A stretch of DNA of 64,000 bases from the NCBI RefSeq assembly GCF_014845095.1, contig NZ_NKUG01000051.1, forward strand, positions 51,960 to 115,959, in the 5' to 3' direction. Under the pieces are notes generated by a model. The model searched no databases. It saw only the letters and a list, made by a program, of their open reading frames with translations, and was not told where the DNA came from. Positions within the stretch are counted from its first letter, which is position 1. The number at the start of each line of letters is the position of its first letter. Of the stretch, positions 57,560-64,000 are shown piece after piece. The position numbers and the translations under genes are program-made. Source of the stretch: Methylobacterium bullatum (GTDB taxonomy: Bacteria; Pseudomonadota; Alphaproteobacteria; Rhizobiales; Beijerinckiaceae).

Positions 57560-58333
57560 ATGGCGGACACTTCCGAAAAACGTCTGATCACCGAGACCGG
57601 CGTCGCCGCACGGGTCGTGCAGATCATCGAGGCTTCGATCGAGGGCCTCGGCTATCGCGTGGTCCGGGTGCGGGTGTCGAGCGCCAATGGCTGCACCGTG
57701 CAGATCATGGCCGAGCGGCCGGACGGCACCATGACGGTGGACGATTGCGAGACCGTGAGCCGGGCGATCTCGCCTCTGCTCGATCTCGACGACCCGGTGG
57801 GCAAGGCCTATTATCTCGAGATCTCCTCCCCCGGCATCGACCGGCCGCTGGTACGGGCCGTCGATTTCGAGCGTTGGGCCGGCTACGAAGCCAAAATCGA
57901 ATTGGCGATACCCCTCGACGGCCGGAAGCGTTTTCGTGGGATCATCCGAGCTCCTAACGCGGATGGCCTCACGGTGCCGATCGATCTTCCCGACGTGAAG
58001 GAGGGTCTGCCGAGCCGCATCGACCTGCCACTTCACGATCTCGGCGACGCCTACCTCGTCCTCACCGACGATCTCGTGCGCGAATCGCTGCGACGCGGCG
58101 GCGGGCCACCGCCGATGCTGGACGATGAGGACGAAGACGACATCGAAGAGGGCGCCGAGGCCGAGATCGAGCCCCCCGCCCCTCTCAAGAAGAAGGTCGA
58201 GCGGCCGCTGAAGCCCAAGGCTTCGGCCAAGCCCAAGCCCGAAAAGATCGAAACCGAGGCGAGCCGGGCCAACAAGGCCAAGCCGGTCCGCACCAAGGCG
58301 GTGCGGGTCAAGGACGACGGCAAGCTTCACTAG
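57560..58333 (+). CDS. rimP: Ribosome maturation factor RimP, with C-terminal extension
   Basis: RimP binds the 30S precursor and helps S12 join. The core has [26 protein letters not shown] and [14 protein letters not shown] (partly overlapping family blocks), then the Sm-like domain. From the ATG at 57560 the protein is 257 residues, about 90 longer than E. coli RimP. The extra C-terminus is an acidic patch ([13 protein letters not shown]) followed by a Lys/Pro-rich tail, a known style in Rhizobiales. It begins the rimP-nusA-ylxR-infB operon. Confidence 0.95.
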   Translation: MADTSEKRLITETGVAARVVQIIEASIEGLGYRVVRVRVSSANGCTVQIMAERPDGTMTVDDCETVSRAISPLLDLDDPVGKAYYLEISSPGIDRPLVRAVDFERWAGYEAKIELAIPLDGRKRFRGIIRAPNADGLTVPIDLPDVKEGLPSRIDLPLHDLGDAYLVLTDDLVRESLRRGGGPPPMLDDEDEDDIEEGAEAEIEPPAPLKKKVERPLKPKASAKPKPEKIETEASRANKAKPVRTKAVRVKDDGKLH

Positions 58334-58419
58334 AACATCGGCCCGGAGCCCAGGTGGATGCCCGATGGCACGCCGGGGTTTCCGAAAAAAACACACGACG
58401 AAGAGAGGGACGAAATCCG

Positions 58420-60021
58420 ATGGCTGTCGTCAGCGCCAATAGGCTCGAACTCCTGCAGATCGCCGAAGCGGTCGCCCGTGAGAAGGTGATCGACCGCTCC
58501 ATCGTCATCGACGCCATGGAGGAGGCCATCGCCAAAGCCGCCCGCTCGCGCTACGGCGCCGAGACGGACGTCCATGCTGAGATCGACCCCAAGACCGGGG
58601 CGCTCCGCCTGTCGCGCCACCTCGTGGTGGTGGACGAGGTCGAGAACGACGCCCGCGAGGTCACCCTCGACCAGGCCCGCCGCTACAATCCCGGTGCCCT
58701 GGTGGGAGACGTGATCTCCGACACCCTGCCGCCCTTCGATTTCGGCCGCGTCGCAGCCCAGTCGGCCAAGCAGGTCATCGTCCAGAAGGTGCGCGACGCT
58801 GAGCGCGACCGCCAGTTCGACGAGTACAAGGACCGCATCGGCGAGATCGTCAACGGCCTCGTCAAGCGGGTCGAGTACGGCAACGTCATCGTCGATCTGG
58901 GACGCGGCGAGGGCATCGTGCGCCGCGACGAGATGATCCCGCGCGAGACCTTCCGCCCCGGCGACCGTATCCGTTCCTATCTGTTCGACGTGCGCCGCGA
59001 AGTGCGTGGCCCACAGATCTTCCTGTCGCGCTCCCACCCGCAATTCATGGCCAAGCTCTTCGGGCAGGAAGTGCCGGAGATCTACGACGGCATCGTCGAA
59101 GTGAAGGCGGTGGCCCGCGATCCGGGCTCGCGCGCCAAGATCGCCGTGATCTCGCGGGACGGCTCCATCGACCCCGTCGGTGCCTGCGTCGGCATGCGCG
59201 GCTCCCGCGTCCAGGCGGTGGTCGGCGAGTTGCAGGGCGAGAAGGTCGACATCATCCCGTGGTCGGAAGACCAGGCGACCTTCATCGTCAACGCGCTTCA
59301 GCCCGCAGAGGTGGTCAAGGTGGTGCTCGACGAGGAGGCCGACCGCATCGAGGTGGTGGTGCCCGACGACCAGCTCTCGCTGGCCATCGGCCGTCGCGGC
59401 CAGAACGTGCGCCTCGCCTCGCAGCTCACCGGCTGGGACATCGACATCCTCACCGAGGCCGAGGAATCCGAGCGGCGCCAGAAAGAATTCGCCGAACGCA
59501 CCGCTGTCTTCATGGCCGCCCTCGACGTCGACGAGACGGTGGGTCAGCTCCTCGCGGCGGAAGGTTTCCGGAACGTGGAGGAAATCGCCTATGTCGAACC
59601 GGGCGAGCTCGCCAATATCCAGGGCCTCGACGAGGAAAGCGGTACCGAGATCCAGGCCCGCGCCCAGGATCATCTCGCTCGCGTCGAATCGGAGTTCGAC
59701 GCCAAGCGCCAGGAACTCGGCGTCGCCGACGACCTGCGCGAGATCGACGGCGTGACCACGCCGATGCTGGTGGCGTTGGGCGAGAACGACGTTAAGTCGG
59801 TGGAAGATCTCGCGGGCTGCGCCACGGACGATCTCGTGGGCTACACCGAGGGACGCGGCCCCGAGGCCACCAAGCATGCTGGCTATCTCGACGGGTTCGA
59901 GATCTCCCGCGCTGAAGCAGAAGCCATGATCATGGCGGCCCGCGTGAAGGCCGGATGGATCGAGGCGCCGGTCGAGGCGGATGAAGCCGAGACCACTGAC
60001 GGAGAGCCCGAGGCGGTCTGA
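58420..60021 (+). CDS. nusA: Transcription termination/antitermination factor NusA
   Basis: The 533-residue protein has the N-terminal polymerase-binding domain ([17 protein letters not shown]), an S1 domain ([17 protein letters not shown]), two KH domains ([14 protein letters not shown] and [15 protein letters not shown]) and two C-terminal acidic helix-hairpin repeats. It binds RNA polymerase and controls pausing and termination. GAGAGGGA lies about 11 bases before the ATG. It may also control its own operon through the leader hairpin. Confidence 0.97.
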   Translation: MAVVSANRLELLQIAEAVAREKVIDRSIVIDAMEEAIAKAARSRYGAETDVHAEIDPKTGALRLSRHLVVVDEVENDAREVTLDQARRYNPGALVGDVISDTLPPFDFGRVAAQSAKQVIVQKVRDAERDRQFDEYKDRIGEIVNGLVKRVEYGNVIVDLGRGEGIVRRDEMIPRETFRPGDRIRSYLFDVRREVRGPQIFLSRSHPQFMAKLFGQEVPEIYDGIVEVKAVARDPGSRAKIAVISRDGSIDPVGACVGMRGSRVQAVVGELQGEKVDIIPWSEDQATFIVNALQPAEVVKVVLDEEADRIEVVVPDDQLSLAIGRRGQNVRLASQLTGWDIDILTEAEESERRQKEFAERTAVFMAALDVDETVGQLLAAEGFRNVEEIAYVEPGELANIQGLDEESGTEIQARAQDHLARVESEFDAKRQELGVADDLREIDGVTTPMLVALGENDVKSVEDLAGCATDDLVGYTEGRGPEATKHAGYLDGFEISRAEAEAMIMAARVKAGWIEAPVEADEAETTDGEPEAV

Positions 60022-60053
60022 GCACAGCGTTCCGGGCGAGCCAGGCGCTCCCC

Positions 60054-60084
60054 CCTGAGGCACCCGCCTAAGACGGGCCTCAGG
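60054..60084 (+). terminator. Hairpin between nusA and the YlxR gene
   Basis: CCTGAGG (60054-60060) and CCTCAGG (60078-60084), extended inward by CCCG/CGGG, form a stem of at least eleven pairs with a seven-base loop. No T-run follows, so it is more likely an mRNA processing or stabilising structure within the operon than a full stop. Confidence 0.5.
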
Positions 60085-60217
60085 AATCGCAGGGCCGACC
60101 GGAGAGTGCCTTCGCGACATTCCGGCATCTCACGTCGAGGATGCCGGTGGGTTGCAAGGCGAGAGGGCCGCGAATTGTTGCGGTCCATGCGACGATCAAC
60201 AGGGATCCGACCGCCGC

Positions 60218-61036
60218 ATGACGGGCGAATACGCAGATGTCGCGGACGATGCCGCCGAACCGGAGCCGAACACGCTGCTCGATCCCGGTCTCGGGCGCGG
60301 CCGGCGCAATGCAATGCGCACATGCCTCGTCAGCCGGGTCTCGCAAAATCCCGATGGGATGATTCGGTTCGTTCTGTCGCCGGACGGCGAGGTGGTGACC
60401 GATCTGAAAGCGAAGCTGCCGGGGCGCGGTGCATGGCTCACCGCCGATCGCGTCACCGTGGAGGCGGCCTTGAAGAAGCGGCTGTTCCAGCGTGCCTTCA
60501 AGACCAAGGATGCCGCGGCACCGGCGGATCTGGGCGACCGGGTCGCCGCGATCCTGCGCGAGGACCTGCGCCAATCCCTGTCACTCGCCAACAAGGCGGG
60601 TTGCCTGGTGGCCGGCTTCGCCAAGGTCGAATCCGCGATCGGCGACAAGGCCGGCGTAGCCGCCGTGATACAGGCCTCGGATGGCAGTGCGGATGGTAGG
60701 CGGAAGATCGCTGCGGCATTGCACCGGAGGCATGGCGATGCCATATCCCGTGTCCCGGTCATCGATGATTTGTCCAATGAAGAATTGGACATGGCCTTGG
60801 GTCGGGATCATGTGATACATGCGGCGCTTGTCGCAGGAGTCGGAAGCACCGGCTGCCTTGCGCGTTGGCGTCGGCTACGCTCTTTCGAGGGCAAGCCCAC
60901 GACGGCCGAGGGGGCCGGTTACGCCCGAACAGGGCAGACCGCTCCGACTCTGCAGGACGACGACGAGACGGATTTACCCGGCGCACAGCAGTTTGCCGGT
61001 TCACGGGACGATGGAAACCCTCAGGGTTTGGACTGA
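60218..61036 (+). CDS. YlxR-family RNA-binding protein with ribosomal L7Ae-like domain
   Basis: The 272-residue protein starts with the DUF448/YlxR domain (about residues 30-105), RTCLVSRVSQNPDGMIRFVLSPDG and LPGRGAWLTADRVTVEAALKK (each partly quoted). It continues with an L7Ae-like segment (SLANKAGCLVAGFAKVESAI). The last 60 residues are low-complexity. The usual position between nusA and infB is kept. It probably binds RNA or nucleoid structures in translation or gene control. The infB ATG follows its stop directly. Confidence 0.9.
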   Translation: MTGEYADVADDAAEPEPNTLLDPGLGRGRRNAMRTCLVSRVSQNPDGMIRFVLSPDGEVVTDLKAKLPGRGAWLTADRVTVEAALKKRLFQRAFKTKDAAAPADLGDRVAAILREDLRQSLSLANKAGCLVAGFAKVESAIGDKAGVAAVIQASDGSADGRRKIAAALHRRHGDAISRVPVIDDLSNEELDMALGRDHVIHAALVAGVGSTGCLARWRRLRSFEGKPTTAEGAGYARTGQTAPTLQDDDETDLPGAQQFAGSRDDGNPQGLD

Positions 61037-63958
61037 ATGAGCGATACGAATAATCCGGGCGACAAGACGCAGGCACGACCCCCCTCGAAGCCGCTGTCCT
61101 TGAAGCGCCCGATCGAGCAGGGAACGGTGCGTCAGAGCTTCTCCCATGGCCGCTCCAAGCAGGTCGTGGTCGAGACCGTGAAGCGGCGCGTCATCGGGGC
61201 GGCACCGGCCGCTCCCGTTCGCGAAACGCAACCGGTCGCCCCGGCGTCACGCGTGGCGCCTCCCGCACCTGCAGCTCCGCGCCCCGCCCAGCGGGCGGCG
61301 GGTGGCGTCGTGCTGCGGACATTGAGCGAGCAGGAGCGTGACGCGCGCGCCGCAGCTCTCGCCGACGCCCAGCGCCGTGAGCAGGAAGCACGCCGCAAGG
61401 TCGAAGAAGAGGCCGCTGCTCAGCGTGCCCGCGAGGCTGAGGAAATCCGTCAGCGCGAGGCCGAAGAGCGTCGCCGTCAGGAAGAGGAGCGCCTTCGCGC
61501 CGAGGAGCAGGCTCGCCTGCGTGCCGAGGAAGAAGCTGCACGTGAGGCGGCTCGCGCCGCTGAGGCCGCTGCGAAGGAGGCCGCTGCGGCAGCCCCCGCA
61601 GCTGCGCCCGTTCCGGCAACGCCGCCGAAGCCCGTCTCCAAGACGGTGCCGATGGCGCCCGTCTCGGCTCCGATATCCTCCACCCCGAAGCCTGCTCCGG
61701 CAGCACCTGCTCCCGCTCCGCAGGCTGCGGCCCCGGCTCGTCCGGCGGCCCCTGCCGTGCGTCAGCCCCTCACGGCACGCCCGACACCGGCCGAGCCGCG
61801 CAAGACCATCACCGCAGACGTGCGCAAGCCGCGCGACCTGAACTTCATGGCCAAGCCGGCGCCCGCGCCCGAACCAGAGGCGGCTCCGACTGCTTCCACG
61901 GCCGCACGCCCGGCCGGTGCGGCGGCTCCCACCGCCCGCGCGCCGGGTCGGCCACAGGCTGCCGAGGAGGAGAGCGAGCAGAAGCGCGTGATCCGCCGTC
62001 CCGGCATGCCGCTCAAGATCATCACGCCGCCCAAGACCCCCAAGCAGCCGGGCGGCGACCGCAACCGTGGGCGTCTCACGATCGCTACCGCCACGTCGGG
62101 CGAGGACGAGCGCACGCGTTCCGTTGCCTCGTTCCGCCGCCGTCAGCAGCGCATGAGCGGCAACCGGCAGGTTGAGCAAAAGGAAAAGCTCTCCCGCGAG
62201 GTGACGATCCCCGAGACGATCACCATCCAGGAACTCGCCAACCGCATGTCGGAGCGGGCCGTGGACGTGATTCGCCTGCTCATGAAGCAGGGCGAGATCC
62301 ACAAGATCACCGACGTGATCGACTCGGATTCCGCTCAGCTCATTGCCGAGGAACTCGGACACACCGTGCGCCGCGTCGCCGAGTCCGACGTCGAGGAAGG
62401 CCTGTTCAACGACGAGCCCGATCTCGAGGAGGATCTCGATCCGCGTCCGCCCGTCGTGACCATCATGGGTCACGTCGACCACGGCAAGACCTCGCTTCTC
62501 GACGCCATCCGCAAGACCGCGGTGGTGTCCGGTGAGGCCGGCGGCATCACGCAGCATATCGGCGCTTACCAGGTGGCCTCGCCATCCGGTGACATGGTCA
62601 CCTTCATCGACACTCCCGGCCACGCGGCCTTCACCTCCATGCGGGCCCGCGGCGCCAAGGTGACGGACATCGTCGTGCTCGTGGTGGCGGCAGATGACGG
62701 TGTCATGCCCCAGACGGTGGAGGCAATCAGCCATGCGAAGGCGGCCGGCGTGCCGCTCATCGTGGCGATCAACAAGATCGACAAGCCCGAGGCGAACCCG
62801 CAGCGAGTCCGCACCGAGTTGCTGCAGCACGACATCCAGGTCGAATCGATGGGCGGTGAGACCCTGGAATTCGAAGTCTCTGCCAAGACCGGCGACGGTC
62901 TGCCGGACCTTCTCGAAGGCCTGCAGCTCCAGGCCGAGATCCTGAACCTGCGTGCTAACGAAGCCCGCGACGGCGAGGGTACGGTCATCGAGGCCAAGCT
63001 CGATCGCGGTCGTGGTCCCGTCGCGACGGTGCTCGTGCAGCGCGGAACGCTCTTCACCGGCGACATCGTCGTCGCCGGCGCCGAATGGGGTCGCGTCCGC
63101 GCCCTCATCGACGACAAGGGAGAGAGCATCCCCTATGCCGGCCCGTCGGTGCCGGTGGAGGTGCTCGGCTTCAATGGAACTCCGGACGCGGGTGACCGCG
63201 TGGCCGTGGTGCCGAACGAAGCCCGTGCCCGTGAAGTCACCGAGTATCGCGCCCGTCAGAAGCGCGAGCGCATCGCCGCACGGACCGGCGGTGCGAACCG
63301 CTCGCTCGTCGACATGATGCGCGACCTCAAGGAAGGCCTGGGCCGCAAGGAACTCGCCATCGTCGTCAAGGGCGACGTGCAGGGCTCGGTGGAAGCCATC
63401 ATCGGCGCACTGGAGAAGCTCGGCAACGACGAGGTGTCGGCGCGCATCCTGCTCGCGGGTGTCGGCGGCATCACCGAGTCGGACGTCACCCTGGCGGAGG
63501 CCTCCAAGGCCGTCGTCATCGGCTTCAACGTGCGAGCCCACAAGGAAGCGCGCGAATCGGCCGAGAACAAGGGCGTCGAGATCCGCTACTACAACATCAT
63601 CTACGACCTCGTGGATGACATCAAAGCGACTCTCTCGGGCATGCTCCCGCCGACCCTGCGCGAGGAGCGCCTCGGCGAGGCGCAGATCCTGCAGATCTTC
63701 GATGTCTCGAAGGTCGGCAAGATCGCCGGCTGCCGCGTCACCGACGGTGTCGTGCAGCGCGGTGCTCACGTCCGCCTGATCCGCGACAGCGTGGTGATCC
63801 ACGAGGGCAAACTGTCCCAGCTGAAGCGCCTCAAGGACGACGCCAAGGAAGTCGGGTCGGGTTACGAGTGCGGTATGTCCTTCGAGAACTTCCAGGACAT
63901 GCGCGCCGGCGACACGATCGAGTGCTACCGGGTCGAGGAGATCCGCCGCACGCTCTAG
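61037..63958 (+). CDS. infB: Translation initiation factor IF-2
   Basis: The 973-residue GTPase brings fMet-tRNA to the 30S subunit. The first 400 residues are IF2-N-type ([20 protein letters not shown]) plus long Ala/Glu/Arg and Ala/Pro repeats. The G domain has GHVDHGKT (478-485), DTPGH (525-529) and NKID (579-582), followed by domains II, III and the fMet-binding IV ([21 protein letters not shown], partly). The gene is complete. The 42 bases after its stop hold no further feature; rbfA usually follows. Confidence 0.97.
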   Translation: MSDTNNPGDKTQARPPSKPLSLKRPIEQGTVRQSFSHGRSKQVVVETVKRRVIGAAPAAPVRETQPVAPASRVAPPAPAAPRPAQRAAGGVVLRTLSEQERDARAAALADAQRREQEARRKVEEEAAAQRAREAEEIRQREAEERRRQEEERLRAEEQARLRAEEEAAREAARAAEAAAKEAAAAAPAAAPVPATPPKPVSKTVPMAPVSAPISSTPKPAPAAPAPAPQAAAPARPAAPAVRQPLTARPTPAEPRKTITADVRKPRDLNFMAKPAPAPEPEAAPTASTAARPAGAAAPTARAPGRPQAAEEESEQKRVIRRPGMPLKIITPPKTPKQPGGDRNRGRLTIATATSGEDERTRSVASFRRRQQRMSGNRQVEQKEKLSREVTIPETITIQELANRMSERAVDVIRLLMKQGEIHKITDVIDSDSAQLIAEELGHTVRRVAESDVEEGLFNDEPDLEEDLDPRPPVVTIMGHVDHGKTSLLDAIRKTAVVSGEAGGITQHIGAYQVASPSGDMVTFIDTPGHAAFTSMRARGAKVTDIVVLVVAADDGVMPQTVEAISHAKAAGVPLIVAINKIDKPEANPQRVRTELLQHDIQVESMGGETLEFEVSAKTGDGLPDLLEGLQLQAEILNLRANEARDGEGTVIEAKLDRGRGPVATVLVQRGTLFTGDIVVAGAEWGRVRALIDDKGESIPYAGPSVPVEVLGFNGTPDAGDRVAVVPNEARAREVTEYRARQKRERIAARTGGANRSLVDMMRDLKEGLGRKELAIVVKGDVQGSVEAIIGALEKLGNDEVSARILLAGVGGITESDVTLAEASKAVVIGFNVRAHKEARESAENKGVEIRYYNIIYDLVDDIKATLSGMLPPTLREERLGEAQILQIFDVSKVGKIAGCRVTDGVVQRGAHVRLIRDSVVIHEGKLSQLKRLKDDAKEVGSGYECGMSFENFQDMRAGDTIECYRVEEIRRTL

Positions 63959-64000
63959 CAGCGACGCGGCCAGACGAACCCGGCGGCTGCAGCGCGCGCT

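Noticed and set aside
61247..63802. 851-codon open frame antisense to infB
   Set aside because: It mirrors the codon structure of the infB gene and its product (His/Asp/Gly-rich, no motifs) is typical of antisense shadows in GC-rich DNA.

Overview
This 64 kb window looks like chromosomal DNA of an alphaproteobacterium of the Methylobacterium/Methylorubrum type (Hyphomicrobiales). The reasons are the high GC content, the gene orders (pdxA-rsmA, rimP-nusA-ylxR-infB, an atpHAGDC operon without F0 genes), a formate dehydrogenase of the fdh4AB type known from Methylobacterium, a K+-independent membrane pyrophosphatase, and many chemoreceptors and two-component proteins. The assignment comes from gene content only; no rRNA gene is present. 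Most of the window is ordinary core genome, interrupted by short AT-rich accessory patches.

Layout. 1-1042: end of pdxA, then rsmA. 1113-2088 (minus): a BLUF blue-light sensor and a single-domain response regulator. 2334-7582 (plus): flagellar hook genes flgE, flgK and flgL, with a sigma-54-like promoter before flgE; fliP (9818-10582) lies beyond a convergent M3 peptidase. 10591-13193 (minus): the fdh4-like pair. 13515-14977: pyrD and a DUF952 gene. 15182-18139: S24-type regulator, PAS histidine kinase, Tim44-domain protein. 18225-20717 (minus): prfC and an SDR. 20807-20881: tRNA-Gln, followed by an AT-rich patch, a small membrane ORF, a NepR-like ORF and a HAD phosphatase. 22854-26317 (minus): an OYE-family reductase and hppA. 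26660-29441: DUF1285, Nudix, DUF6111 and CCA-adding enzyme, tightly packed. 29456-34904 (minus): F1 ATP synthase operon with an extra small membrane protein between atpD and atpC. 35191-37869: Tat-type DsbA and a cytoplasmic two-PAS chemoreceptor. 38003-43479: isomerase, argG, a degenerate cytochrome b, a duplicated-domain protein, mtgA and ispA. 43480-45361: a structured leader and a SulP transporter. 45655-51862: chemoreceptor, leuB, two hypothetical proteins and asd.

The accessory zone is about 51.5-56.6 kb. The last 285 bp of asd plus its terminator are repeated 2789 bp further on, as a direct repeat of about 369 bp (about 98% identical by eye). Between the copies lie IS remnants and a chimeric PAS chemoreceptor. 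After the second copy come two overlapping genes that resemble a polymorphic nuclease toxin and its immunity protein. The window closes with a hexapeptide acyltransferase and the rimP-nusA-ylxR-infB operon, preceded by a likely attenuator.

The points most worth following are: (i) the argG-linked membrane protein at 40069-41046, a cytochrome b relative that keeps the two heme bH ligands but has lost both bL ligands and the Qo glutamate; (ii) the putative toxin-immunity pair at 54831-56635; (iii) the asd direct-repeat island; (iv) a divergent orphan NepR-like ORF at 21600-21815; and (v) structured leaders before the SulP gene and rimP-nusA.
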